This document shows, piece by piece, positions 1-11,814 of a DNA stretch of 64,000 nucleotides. The notes beneath the pieces were generated by a model. That model made no database searches and had not been told where the DNA came from. It saw nothing but the letters and a program-made list of their open reading frames with translations. The stretch is from Perca fluviatilis (Eukaryota > Chordata > Actinopteri > Perciformes > Percidae), in contig NC_053120.1 of the NCBI RefSeq assembly GCF_010015445.1, forward strand, positions 2,943,964 through 3,007,963. The letters are read 5' to 3'. The stretch's first letter is position 1; every line of letters begins with the position of its first letter. The translations under genes and the position numbers were made by a program.

Positions 1-1625
1 GTTTAGTTTATTGAAATGCCATGCATATCAGACGTATTGCATCATCATTTTGTGATGCTGCTATAGGCCTGTGTGAGACTTAGTTGTCAAGTGCAGTAGC
101 TATATGTTGGCTTTTGCAGTTTGTGAAGTTGCCAACTGACTAAGTGACCGTTATTTTGCAACCTGCACTCAGCTGTGTTGAGTGATGGCATTGTTGTATC
201 TTCAGTCAATCACGTTTCAGAATTACTATTGTGCTTTCTGCTTGGATGATTTTTAGTGAATACTATATCGCTATATATATTATAATAGTCTTGAGCCATA
301 CAATGCTTTGGTATGATTTAATTCATTGTAACGTTGTCTTGTGATGTATGAGTCAGATGGCAGTACTTGGTTTATTGAACTGGAAAGGCCTACTTGATGC
401 CTGCTCAGCTGGACTAGTTATTCATCTTTTTTTTGGATTATTTTTTATTCGATAGTGACAGTGGATAGAAAGGAACAGGGGAGAGAATCATCTTTTGACC
501 AATAGTGATTTGGCATGTGATTTATGTATGCCTATTTAGTTCGCACCGTACCATCTATACTTCATGGAGGGGGGGGAGAGGCAGAGGTAGAGTGCGCACC
601 CCCGCACCCCCGGCAGAAAATGACTTCCCGCGCCTCTGGGTGTGCCTCGTTTGCTGTTCCGTGGTTCAAGATTTATGCCCTGTTGTGTGCGGGTTCGCTG
701 GAGGAGTAACTAAGGTACTTTTACTTTGTTTGTCACTCTTACTGTGTGTTTTTACCATGCCAGGACAGACATTGAACTTTGTTTTCTTGTCCGTGCAGTG
801 CACAGCGCCGCTGCTGTTTTGCCTAGTTTGAGTTTTACACTTACTTACTTAGTTTATCTGTTTTATTACTCTTAACTTTTCTGTATCTTGTTATGAGCGG
901 GTTTATGTTTGTATTGAGGGGAGTTCATTTCGTTTGGCTATTGTGTATTTAGTTACTTTTAATCTGGCCTGAGATTTTAGAAATCTAGTGGTTGCTTGAG
1001 TTATTAGTAGAGGTGGTGACGTATAACTGGCTCATTTTATTAGTAACATTGCATGGTTTTAATGAGATTTGGGTTTATTTTGATATTTGCATGTTGTGTT
1101 TATTTGCAGTTCTTGTTTCTTTTGTTATATGATCCACCCACGATAACCATTTTAACCACTTAAACAGTTTTCACTTTAGTAGTCTTTATCCGAATGAAAT
1201 TCCCCTCTCCTACTGTGTTTCGTATTTTTGTTTTGTTTTTGTTGCATTGGTTCTGTTTTTAGCTTATTTTTATAATTATATTTAAATGAGCATTGTCTTT
1301 GGGTTTATAATAAATAATTTCAAGTTGCCCAAACCAACCTCGTGTCTGATTATTTATGTGGGCTTGCCTGTGTCATGGGAGTCCCCAGATTGGTACCAAC
1401 TGATATCAAATTAAATTTTAAACTCTTTGGGTGAAAGTCCCAAGGTGGCATTGTCGACTGTTAAATTGCTAAATTTTGGGCTAAGCCCTCTCCTGGGCCC
1501 GGTTACGTGCTTGTGTAAGCTTTAACTGATATGGGCCGGGTCGAGGCTGCACGCCTAATGGCACTCATGACTCTTTCCAGGACAAGCCTGGGCCCTGTGT
1601 ATTCAATTTTTTCTCAATTTATTTT
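1..1625. other. Gene-free AT/T-rich flank
   Basis: No coding exon is recognisable on either strand. The sequence is T-rich and includes a short G-rich and C-rich patch near 565-620. A non-coding stretch around 1,300-1,600 leads directly into the LINE fragment and could be its 5' region or an unrelated retroelement end. I could not assign it to a family. Confidence 0.4.
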
Positions 1626-2601
1626 GTGATAGGTAACAGAAAAAGAATGGTGAATCCGCTAAGTAAGAAAAAGAAGGACTTAACTTCTTTTTTTATCATT
1701 TTAATCAATGATTTTATCATTAAGCACAATCTTGATTTTATGTTTTTAACTGAAACCTGGTTGGACCATAATAACAGTGCTGCTGTTCTCATTGAGTCAG
1801 CTCCCCCTAACTTCAGTTTTATGAGTGAGCATAAAGTGAATAAGAAAGGAGGTGGAGTCGATTTTGTTTAATGACTCATTCCAATGTACTCAAATATCTT
1901 ATGGAAAATTTGCTTCTTTTGAATATCTGGCTCTTCAGTTAAGATCCTCCCCTCGAGCTATATTTCTAAATATCTACAGGCCACCTAAATACTGTGCATC
2001 CTTCTTTGATGACTTTACTGAACTGCTGTCTATAATCTGTATTAACTTTGACTGTGTAGTTATTACTGGTGATTTCAACATTCATGTTGATAACCCCCAG
2101 CATAGAGGGACCAAAGAACTGTGTTGTATTTTTGAGAACTATGGACTGACTCAGCATGTGACAGAGCCAACACACAATAAGGGGCTCACACTGGACTTGA
2201 TTATCTCCAACGGTCTAAACATTTCCAAGGTTGTGGTGACTGATGTTGCGCTCTCTGATCATTCCTGTGTGTTCTTTAACGGCACTATCTCGGTGCCCAA
2301 AAGTGTTCAAACAAAGTTAATAAGAAAATGGTATATCACTGAAAACACCAGTGAAACATTCATTCAGCTTTTCTCCTCCACACCCGCCCTCACTGGGGTC
2401 TCAGTCACTGAGATTGAAGACAATTTCAATTGTAAAATTACTAATGTTATTGATGCCATTGCTCCCACTAAGGTCAAAGCTGTCTCTGGTAAGAAAAGAT
2501 CTCCATGGAGAAATGTCTTACTGGTAAGAACAGAAAAAAAAGAGAGTGTTGAAATGCCTGTCACTCCCCCCTGTACTAACATTACTTGGTACGTAGCGTG
2601 A
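1626..2601 (+). mobile_element. Non-LTR retrotransposon (LINE) endonuclease fragment
   Basis: Two overlapping reading frames, 1,626-1,871 and 1,852-2,601, together give an apurinic-type endonuclease domain. Visible motifs are LTETWL in the first frame, and VVITGDFNIH, THNKGLTLDLIIS and ALSDHSCVFF in the second. These are the catalytic blocks of the exonuclease-endonuclease-phosphatase fold found at the start of LINE ORF2. The second frame starts only after a shift near 1,855, so the copy is broken. It ends shortly after a GKKRSPWRN segment, before any reverse transcriptase. An L2/CR1-like clade is my best guess from the wording of the motifs; the endonuclease assignment is secure and the clade is not. 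Confidence 0.8.
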
Positions 2602-2716
2602 GCTCATTATATTAAGGCCTCACAATGCCTTGTGTTTTTCATTCCCACTTAACATGAGGGTAGGTCAAGGTGAGAAGAGGGAGGTAAGCACATGTGAGCA
2701 CAATACATGAACTGAC

Positions 2717-2887
2717 CTCAGAGTCTCCAGTCTACAGTTTGGACTCTGAAGTCCAGCACACAGATGCTCCACTCCTGAATCCAGCAGGTATCCACTAAGG
2801 TCCAGCTCTCTCAGATGGGAGGGGTTGGATTTCAGAGCTGAGGCCACGGCTTCAAAGTCAGTGTCATAGAGCAAACAGGAAGAAAGT
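2717..2887 (-). CDS. NLR leucine-rich-repeat exon
   Basis: A 171-nt exon sits between CATCACAG and a GAG|GTCAGT donor, in the phase expected from the NACHT exon. It encodes [19 protein letters not shown], then [13 protein letters not shown] and [15 protein letters not shown]. This is the standard one-exon, 57-residue LRR unit of fish NLRs. Only one unit is visible in the window. Confidence 0.82.
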
Positions 2888-4153
2888 CTGTGATGACAGA
2901 TAATAAAAACATTTAAAATATAATCAAATCTGACACTTTTATCCTAAAAACAGGCTTCCCATTTTGATCAAAAAGAAAATTCACAAGGGTCTGATGATTG
3001 ATTCAGATATGTTGAGGTGAGAGGTCATGGGACCCCTTTCAAAATGCCCATGCCATACGGACAGAGATCCATTCTGGATTTGAGTAAACCAGGGGTTCTC
3101 AACCTTTTGCAAGCTGGGCCCCCCCAAAGCTGGTCCATTGCAGTTGGGCCCCCCCCCCCCTCCAATTTCTTGGCGAAATGTCTGATAAACATGGCCTCAA
3201 ATCATCCTCGATTTGTGCACGATTGCGGTATTTCGTTTTGAGTGCAGTCATTTCTGAGAATCCTGCCTCACACAAATATGCCGACGTGAAAGGGAGGAGA
3301 ATCTCCAAGGTGACGTCACAGAGTTGAGAGTATTCCTGCATCAATGCTGCCCAGAATGACGACAGAGGGCAGGAGGTCAGTGGCGTAACTAGCCAACACC
3401 GGGCCCCTATGCAGGATTATCAAGGCGGCCCCCCCTACTACAGCATGTGACGACGGCGCAATGTCCACGAGTAGGCTACCATGAATAGGACAGGAGAGGA
3501 TCATAGAGACACAGCATACAAGAGATGAGATGACTGACAACATCAGGAGTAGCCTACACGCACCACAACAACAAAAAAACACTGGTGAATGGCATCATAA
3601 CACATGAAAAAACACACAAGGGCAGTCCCTCCAGGATTTCGTGGCCTTTTTTTGAGATTGTTGCGGCCCAAAATGCCTGATTTCACGAGAGCTTTTGTTA
3701 AAAATTGCAATAAAAGTTGTGGTGTCTTTTGTATGTTGCAATTTTTTTTTTACTTTCTTTAGAAATAAAAAGGAAACTTGTTTTGGGGAGAATAATAATT
3801 AGTACTATTAATTAATTATTCTGGGCTGAGATTTCCTAGGAACCTTAAAAGGCTCTGGATGCTGCAAATGTTGGTATAATAGGAAAATGGCTGGTGGATT
3901 TAAGACAAAAAATAATTTATTGAATGTGAATATGAATCAAATATGAACATAATTGTCGTCTATTTCAGTGGCTTGTTGGTCTTTACATTGTTAGTTAATG
4001 TCCAATCCTGGCCAGTGGCCACACACACACACACACATTCATACGGTTTGATAAAGTACTTATTGGACTTTAACTTATCATTGCACTTACAATAACGAGC
4101 ATAGCTGTCCTCAATTTAGGTCATCTGCGTTTTTTCCTGCATCCACCGTGTGT

Positions 4154-4237
<84 letters not shown>

Positions 4238-7200
4238 ATGTGTATGTGTGTGTGTATGTGTATGTGTATGTGTGTGTGTGTGTGCGTCCGGTGGCGGGGA
4301 AATGGAGCAGCAGCCCCCGCCGCGCAGAGAGCAGACATTACTACGAAACAGCAGCTGCTTCAGTGACTATATAATGAAAAAACGTTACAGCGTACAGTGA
4401 TGTTAAAATGTACACACGTTGGCAGGACGGTCTGAAATGTTTTGCGCGGTCTTTCGCTGTACGTTTTGTTGGTAAATGTGAGATGTTCGAGTCACACACA
4501 CGATCGTCTTCATAACAGAAACAAGGAAATTAATTTGACCCGTTCTCACTCCCGCCTGGTCACTGGCTGTTCTCTCATTGCTGACAGGTGCTCAGACGCT
4601 GACTGAAATAGAGAGGAGAAGTCGTGTGGCGTGCCTGCATCAGTGATGAAGTCTGCGAGGCTGGGGAACATGTCGCAGTTCCCTCGACTGATGCGGCCAT
4701 GCTATAGGTCAAGTTTTTGTGTGAAGGCGTCCACTCTGTCTGCAAGGAGCAAAATCAGAGTTTCTATGAGGAGTGGTGTGTGTCTCCTCTCTGCTCTGAC
4801 TGCAGGCTGGGACTGCTGCGCGAGGCTACCGAGAGACTGACCGCCTGTGAGGGCTTTTGGACGGGGGAGGGGCTCACGGCAGCACCCGCTGCTCGTTGAG
4901 CACAGTAGCTGCATAGTGAGACGTGCTTTCGAGTCTCCAGACACCACAAAAGTCTCCAAAATCACCAGTAAAAGTCGCTAGATTAGTTTTTGACAAACAA
5001 GTCGCCAGGAGGATGATTGTGTGTTACAGTCCAACCACTTGCATTTCAACATGAGGGAAATTTTTTTTCTGAATTTTTTTTTTTTTCTCCCATCCTGTAG
5101 CCTACTCGCGCCCCCCCGGGAGAGTGTCCGCCCCCCCCGGGGGCCCCACCAGTTGAGAACCACTGCCTTACAATAATATAACATTTATAATAATATTTTG
5201 GTAAGTAGTTATTTTCTTTTTTAAGCCACTTTTTATTGGCTCAAGCTTAATGACCTCCAGTCAATATTTATATTAAAGCAGTTACATTAATGTACTTTTT
5301 ATTCAACATGAACTCAATAAAGTAACTTTAGAGCATTATCTAACATTCCTTACAGCTAGCATGACATAGTAGATACCAATGGATTCCTTAGGTCTTCTAG
5401 TTTCATATGATACAGACAGAAACCCATTCTGGATTTTATCTATCGATGTTGGATCATTCAAATGTATATCAATTTAAATCAGAAAAATCAATTATTTAAA
5501 CCAGCCCTGATATATATTGTATACATTGTGAAAATGAACAGAAACATCCTTAAAATGAAATAGTTTAGAGAATAGTTCTACTCATAAAAATATGATTGAA
5601 ATAACTAAATGAAAGTTATTGTGAATAAGCTTAAACTTCATGTGATGTTAGTTCAGCAGATCACAAATAATAAATGTCTGTTTGTATATAAAATAGACCC
5701 ATTATAGAAACACACTGCTGACTCTATATACACTGTAAAAAGTGTGTCTGTTGTGATTAAATGATAACAGAAGATACTTTAGCTACAAACACTAAGATCA
5801 TCATCGTCTCATTCTCACAGCGTTTGAGACGACGACGACATTTGCAGAGTAACATGTAGAATTATTTACAATAAGCAGGTTTATCTTTTAAAGTGTGTAA
5901 GTTTTATATTGTTCATGTGTGTAAAGTCTGTATGTTTACTACTGATGGTCTCAGCTTCACACTGATTTAAAATGATAATCACATCTGGACTTACCGAGCC
6001 TTTCTGCAGTTCCTCACAGCTGGAATCAGTCTCCGTCGTCCCTCCCGTGATGGGTTGTACTTGTCCAGGTCCAACTCATCCAGAACCTCTTCTGACATCT
6101 GCAGCATATAGGACAGAGCTGAGCAGTGGATATCAGAGAGTCTATTGTCTGATCTGTTCTCTGACTTCAGGAACTCTTGGATCTCCTGATGGACTGAGTG
6201 GTCGTTCATCTCCGTCAGACAGTGGAAGATGTTGATGCTTCTGTCAGGAGAGATCCCATCACTGTTCATCTCCTTCAGGTTGTTGATGGCTCTCTGAATG
6301 ATTTCTGGACTGTTGTCTGTCTGACCCAGCAGGCCTCCTAAAAGTCTCTGGTTAGACTCCAGAGAGAGGCCATGAAGGAAGCGGACAAACAGGTCCAGGT
6401 GGCCGTTTTCACTTTCAAGGGATTTGTTCATGACTCTCTTCAGGAAGACATCCAGGGTTGAACTAATGTAGTCTTCTCCCAGGAAGTCCTCCAGTACCTG
6501 TGTGATCCTGTTGGTGTAACAGTGGAACAGGTAGACTGCAGCCAGAAACTCCTGAACGCTCAGATGAACGAAGCAGTAGACTGTTTTCTGGAAGATCACA
6601 CTCTCTCTTTTGAAGATCTGTGTACAAACTCCTGAGTACACCAAGGCCTCTGTGACATCCAGACCACAGCGCTCCAGGTCTTCTTGGTAGAACATGATGT
6701 TTCCTTTCTCCAGCTGTTCAAACGCCAGCCTCCCCAGCTTCAGAGGAACTTCCCTGTCAGCCTCCGTCAGCTCCTGTGGACTCGTCTCATGTCCCTCAGC
6801 ATACTTGTGCTTCTTCCTCTTTGTCTGAACCAGCAGGAAGTGAGAGTACATGTCAGTCAGGGTCTTGGGCAGCTCTCCTCTCTGGTCTGTAGTCAACATG
6901 TGGTCCAGAACTGTAGCAGTGATCCAGCAGAAGACTGGGATCAGACACATGATGTGGAGGCTCCTGGAGGTCTTGATGTGGGAGATGATTCTGCTGGACA
7001 GATCATCACTGACTCTCTTCCTGAAGTACTCCTCCTTCTGGTCGTCAGTGAAGCCTCGTACTTCTGTTACCCTGTCAACACACGCAGGAGGGATCTGATT
7101 GGCTGCTGCAGGTCGGGAAGTTATCCAGACGAGAGCCGAGGGAAGCAGCTTCCCCTGGATGAGGTTTGTCAACAGCACTTTGACTGATGACTTCTGTGTG

Positions 7201-9442
7201 ACATCAGAAACAGACTCATTGTTGTTGAAATCCAGGTAAAGTCTGCTTTCATCCAGGCCGTCAAAGATGAAGAGAACTTTAGAGCCAGCGAGCTGCTCTG
7301 CTGGGACCTCCTGTAATGTTGGATGGAAAACACGGAGCAGCTCCAGAAGACTGTACTGCTCATCTTTGATCAAGTTCAGCTCCCTGAAGGAAAGAGGAAT
7401 CACCAGACTGATATCTTGGTTTTCCAAACCCTCGGCCCAGTCCAGACAGAACTTCTGCACTGAGAAGGTTTTTCCAACGCCAGCGACGGCGCTCGTCAGA
7501 ACCACTCTGATGTGTTTCTGTTGATCAGGTGAGGCTTTAAAGAGGTCACAGCACTTGATTGGAGAGTCCTGGAGGATCTTCTTCTTGGAAGCTGTCTCGA
7601 GCTGCCTCATCTCATGTTGGGTATTAACCTCTTCACTCTGTCCATCTATGATGTAGAGGACAGTGTATATCCTGTTGAGGAGGGTTCTACTTCCTGTTTG
7701 AGCTCCTTCAGTCACATGTTCAAATGTCTCCTTCAGCCTGATCTTATGTTTCTGACGACCAACATTCACTAAAAAAAGGACAAAGGTGAGAGACAGAACA
7801 AGAAAAAGAAAAGTTGACAATCTGGTGATAATTTTCATTACCAATATGAAAACATGCAGTTAAACTTCTGATGGACTTAAACTATAATGATATTTATAAT
7901 GTTAAATGTCTGTGCTGTCTGACTCAACAAATGTCTCAGTATTCCAACAACCAGTGGTGTGTTCAGACATGAAGACATCAGCATACAGATGGACAGACTT
8001 ACTTGGATCAGAGCTGCTCTGATTGGCTGTCTGCAGTCCAGATCTGGTTCTGAATCTGGACGGCTGCTCCTCCTCAGAAACATCACTCCGCTTCCTCTCT
8101 CTGTGAAAACATTTCTTAATCACTAAAATGATTTGCTGATTGTTGTTGAAACATATCAAGATTTGGCCAAACTGTCTAGAGTCAGTTAGGTTTCAACAGA
8201 GGTTAGAAGTGGTCTGAATATAGAGGAAGACCAGCATGTTAACAGTGGTGTCTCAGGATATTTTATATGTATTAAAAACATTAACGTTAGCGAACCCTGC
8301 AGTCCCTCAGCCTTTGACTTCCCGCTGCAGGAGAAGTTAATATTCCAGAGACAAGCTGTAAGATTATTAATATTCCTGTTTAAATATTTTTCCAGGTTAG
8401 TGGAGATGCATACCATTCAAAACCAACATTTAAAAAAACATAGTAATGTTCCCTCAGCATTGTTTTGTTGCACAACTGTATGTAAAATGAGCTATTGTTT
8501 CACATTACGGTATCCTAAGGTACAGTCTATGTCCTGGATTTTTCTATAGCCGTCGTTACCTAGAAATAAACCAATGACGGTATTGTTATTGTTCATATTT
8601 TGGCCTGATGTTTAGTAATGACAGTAGTAGTGGTCATAGTAACGGACAATGTGATCTGAGATGCACATTGCAGAATGTATCTGGAATTGTTCATGTATCA
8701 GTAGAGGGGAACGGACTCACAGTAGTAAAAGATTTTATTCTGATCCAAAGACTCTTTCTGTGAGAGACAGTAACATTAATCCTGGAATCTTACTGTAAGA
8801 CCTAAACATGCTTGAGTATTGGACAAGTTATTATTTTTCACATGCAGTCACGCACGTTCCTGTTAAAAACAAAAAAGGAAATTGAAGATTAAGTCATATA
8901 AATAAATAAATAAATTACTAAGTAGCAGTTGTCTTACTTTGTGTCTGATGGTCCAGGTTCATTACTGAAGGTCAGAGGCTGCTCTTTGGACCGGTCACTC
9001 TTCATAGACAGACAGCCAGATACTCCAGACTCTGCTCCGTCCTCCTCTTCCTCCAAATCACTCATCTTCTGATCTGAAGTCAGTCTGAGAGGGAAAACCG
9101 GAACACTGACTGTGAGCTCACAACATTTAAAAGAAACAAGTTTGGACAAGAGTCAATAACAGGAAGCAACAACCAGGAAGTTATGGGAAGAGTGGTGCTG
9201 CCCAACTGTGTACTACCCTGCGCTGCACTTTGACTCACTACTATACACCCTACCTCGCGGTTTTGCCTTTCATCATGTGTATGCAGCTTAATATTTCTTT
9301 CCTCTACAGTTCACAGGGAGAAAACAGACTCAGAGACTTTGACAGTAAAATAATAAATGTTGGATTAACACTCACCCTGCCTCAGCTTTCAGTTTCCTCC
9401 TCCTGCTCTGTTCTGTCCACTCTAAATGGAGTCTCAACTGAC
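2717..9442 (-). CDS. NLR family gene with FISNA-NACHT and LRR (NLRC3/NLRP12-like)
   Basis: Teleost-expanded NLR genes encode cytosolic nucleotide-binding immune receptors. I assemble coding exons 9,065-8,938, 8,100-8,003, 7,768-5,995 and 2,887-2,717, after a non-coding leader exon ending at 9,376. All junctions have consensus donors and acceptors and the phases match (2, 1, 2), giving about 723 residues and an open 3' end. The order is an acidic N-terminus (MSDLEEEED), a second short exon (SEEEQPS), FISNA (about residues 81-150), NACHT with Walker A AVAGVGKT (about 169-176) and Walker [10 protein letters not shown] (about 241-249), helical domains, then one LRR unit. No PYD, CARD or RING is visible, and no further LRR or B30.2 exon is found toward position 1. 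The 3' end may lie outside the window, or the gene may be truncated. The first Walker A glycine is alanine here. The long exon has no internal stop, so function is plausible. Confidence 0.8.
3090..5165 (-). mobile_element. Decayed hAT (Charlie/ZBED5-like) DNA transposon
   Basis: The left end begins CAGGGGTTCTCAACC and the right end finishes GTTGAGAACCACTG, near-perfect inverted termini of hAT-Charlie type. On the minus strand 3,344-3,170 encodes [20 protein letters not shown], a hAT dimerisation-domain fragment. Sequence near 4,700-4,790 encodes [18 protein letters not shown], an internal piece of a ZBED5-like transposase. The middle is replaced by unrelated DNA including a TG microsatellite, and perhaps a second hAT-like end near 3,380. 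A clean 8-bp target duplication was not found. It lies inside the NLR intron. Confidence 0.7.
4147..4284 (+). repeat. (TG)n microsatellite
   Basis: About 135 bp of TG dinucleotide repeats with interspersed TATG units toward the 3' side, inside the hAT remnant. Confidence 0.95.
5166..5994. other. NLR intron, no recognised content
   Basis: AT-rich sequence between the hAT element and the NACHT exon. I looked for additional LRR exons on the minus strand (the [11 protein letters not shown] signature) and saw none. Confidence 0.5.
5995..7768 (-). CDS. NLR FISNA-NACHT exon
   Basis: This 1,774-nt exon is uninterrupted from a TTTTTTTAG acceptor to a CG|GTAAGT donor. It carries the fish-specific FISNA segment ([13 protein letters not shown]), the NACHT P-loop ([14 protein letters not shown]), Walker B (FIFDGLDES), a TSRPAA sensor-1 block, and the NACHT-associated helical region ([16 protein letters not shown]). 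The large single-exon layout is characteristic of the teleost family. A short sequence upstream of the acceptor is also open, but its hydrophobic translation is intronic by this model. Confidence 0.88.
8003..8100 (-). CDS. NLR coding exon 2
   Basis: A 98-nt exon lies between a TTTTCACAG acceptor and a GTAAGT donor. In the phase set by exon 1 it reads [16 protein letters not shown] and on to NQSSSDP, a serine/glutamate-rich segment typical of the second leader exon of fish NLRs. It hands phase 1 to the NACHT exon. Confidence 0.68.
8101..8937. other. NLR intron between the two short N-terminal exons
   Basis: No exon-like open segment or known repeat is recognised on either strand. Confidence 0.4.
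8938..9084 (-). CDS. NLR coding exon 1 (start codon at 9,065)
   Basis: The acceptor TTTTCCCTCTCAG precedes the exon and a GTAAGA donor follows it. Translation begins at ATG 9,065 with [14 protein letters not shown] and runs to EPGPSDTK, a short acidic leader of the kind that opens many teleost NLRC3-like proteins. An upstream in-frame ATG at 9,149 lies inside the intron by this model and was not used. Confidence 0.7.
9376..9442 (-). other. NLR 5' leader (untranslated) exon, 3' boundary defined
   Basis: The minus strand reads GCAGG followed by a consensus donor GTGAGT at 9,375. The purine-rich exon upstream has no in-frame start leading onward. The next acceptor is at 9,085, so this is most simply the first untranslated exon. 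The 5' limit given is approximate; no TATA box is obvious. Confidence 0.5.
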
Positions 9443-9507
9443 TGAACAGTGTTGCTCCTCCCCTCTCCATTTACTGGAAATCACATGACTTCATCTGAGT
9501 GGGAGTG

Positions 9508-9511
9508 TGTT

Positions 9512-9546
<35 letters not shown>

Positions 9547-9591
9547 CTGTGTGTATGCCTCTGTGTGTGTGTGTGTGTGTGTGTGTTCACA
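9508..9591 (+). repeat. (GT)n microsatellite
   Basis: Imperfect GT repeat with CT and TGCC interruptions, just upstream of the NLR leader exon and so close to its presumed promoter. Confidence 0.9.
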
Positions 9592-9599
9592 CAGATCAG

Positions 9600-10919
9600 T
9601 TGTTAACTCTCCTGCTGCTGGTGAAGCTGCCACCAAACACCAAAGAACTGATCATATTCTGCATTTAGAGACAAAGTTTCTCTTCTTTAAGTTTTCTCTC
9701 CATGTTGTGAACTGCAACATGTCCATGGATTTATTTTTGTAAAGTCTGGCTGACTGTGAGGGACCCATCTGCTAGTGATGGGGGTGGGGGGCTGAGACTG
9801 AGAGAGATGCATGGAGCTACATGGAAAAATATGCACCAAACAAGCAACTTTGAAATGTTGCTGTTCTCATGAATACAAAAGTTAGGTGACCCTCCCCTCA
9901 ACAAAAAATAAAAAGACATGACCCTCCCCTATTTTCCTCCGGTGGTCCATTCCATAAATACCGAACGGTCCCTAATGTGCAATAATATTTTCTTATGAGT
10001 ACATTTTATATCACAAATATCATTTTTTCAAGGTGACTCCAAGCTTTGTTGCTTTTAAAAAGTATTTATTTAAACACATGCATCCACACATAACACATTT
10101 CATCTATTCTATTACATACATATATAAATATCTATGCACATATCTACAGGGGGGTTTTGGCGCTTTTTCCAACACTTTCATAGATTTTTTTGGCTCTTTT
10201 TTCACTTTTTCCCGACGTTTACTTGTTACTTTTTGGTTTTTGCCGACTTTTTGTGACACTTAAAAAAGTCGCATTTTGAATTAAAAAAAAAAATTGCATG
10301 TATGTTTAAATATATACATCTTGTTGAAAAAGTCCCGCACACTGTCATCACGCATGCCAATACTTTATTTCACAACATTTCGATCACACAGACCTTCCTC
10401 AGGTGAATTCACTGTAAAGGACAGTGTGTAGGACCGTTTCAAGTAACAAGTAATGCTGGTAACCTTTGCCTTTTTCCGACGCACCTGCCCCAGAAAAGAG
10501 GTGTGCAAAAGTGCTTTTGAATCAAATTAAATATATACATCTAAAAGCAAAACTCTTATCTATACCACTTAGTACTTAACGGGATCTCACGGGGAAGCAG
10601 ATGTAAACAAACTGGCCGTCATAATAGCAGTCCGCCATGAAACAAGCGCGCCTGCTCTTAAAGGGAATGTGAGAAGACGCTCTGATTGGTTTATTGCACG
10701 TTACGCCCAAACCACACCTAGCTACTTCAGACCAACCCATTTTAGAGTTGCGTCGAAACTCATTTATCCCGCCAGTATCATAGCAACAGCGTCCGAGATC
10801 TGCCCACAAAGCTACTTGCGTTTCGCTTTGATACTTGCGTTTCAGATCGTAAAAATAGGGCCCCTAATGTGCAATAATATATCTACCGTCTCGCAGGATT
10901 ACATTGATAAACATACATA
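9600..10919. other. Intergenic, dispersed repeats
   Basis: Nothing coding is supported. 10,150-10,290 is T-rich with repeated TTTTTGCCGAC-like words that recur near 20,960, 21,340, 24,480 and 53,290. 10,540-10,720 (containing ACGGGGAAGCAGATGTAAAC and CTCTGATTGGTTTATTGCA) recurs in part at 21,060-21,170 and at 61,440-61,570, so it is a dispersed element family. Confidence 0.55.
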
Positions 10920-11330
10920 CAGTTGTGTTCAAAATAATAGTGTGATTTAAAAAAGTGAATAATGCTCAAAATCCTTTGCATAGCTTTTGATTCCATAATA
11001 TCAATGCATTGGGAACACTGCACATTCAATTCTAAATTGATCAATTGATCAAGTTTGTGTTATACCTTTACAGAAAGTGAAGAAAAAGGAATATTAGGCT
11101 GTTCAGTATTTGCATTTTTCTTTACAAACTCAAACATTTACTGTATAAACTGAAAAATGTCTGAAGGTTTTGCTTTACTTTGAATCACTGCACTAATATG
11201 TAGTTGCATAACCATTATTTCTGAGAAGTGCTTCACATCTGTGTTGCATGGAGTCGACCAACTTCTGGCCCCTGTGAACAGGTATTCCAGGACCATTGCA
11301 CTGGAATGTCCACCAGGCATGAAAACGGGT
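10920..11330 (+). mobile_element. Truncated Tc1-like element end
   Basis: The segment begins at a TA with CAGTTGTGTTCAAAATAATA, a familiar fish Tc1-type terminus. It continues to the non-coding segment containing GTTGCATAACCATTATTTCT and GTGTTGCATGGAGTCGACC. No transposase or second terminus follows, so only one end remains. Confidence 0.6.
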
Positions 11331-11814
11331 CAGGTGTGAAAAAGGTGAGAAGGATATTACCCCTCTAGGGAGGTCCGGGGCATGCTCCCCCGAAGAAAAT
11401 TTTAAATATTCCATATTTTAAAGCATCAATCTGATGCATTTTGAGATGCATTTTTTTGCCAACCAACAGTGTAATATTTCAATATGCACTCATTAAAGTT
11501 AATTTGACTGGCAAAACAGTTAAAGTCCTTCTGACATTACACAATAATAAAAGTCATAATTTTTAAAGACTAAAAAGTTTTGGATCAATTTTTACTTCTT
11601 ATAACCATATCTTAAATAAAGAGTCAATGTGGATTTACATATTGCAATAACATCATAATCCTACAATGAATCATTGTGAAAACTAAACTTTACTACTTTG
11701 GCCAGGTCATCATCAAAAAAGCGAATTAGTATATTCATGATTTTGTCCATGTTGACATTAGCTGCTTTATTTACATTTATTAAAAACTGTTTAAATTGTT
11801 TATCTTTTCATATA
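11331..11814. other. Probable hAT-derived fragment flanking the Tc1 insertion
   Basis: The words ACCCCTCTAGGGAGGTCCGG and GGCATGCTCCCCCG resemble ends of hAT-type fish elements. No coding sequence is visible. Confidence 0.35.

Noticed and set aside
505..831. 108-codon plus-strand frame as a small gene
   Set aside because: Low-complexity cysteine/leucine-rich translation with no motif, overlapping another frame; no splice or promoter evidence.
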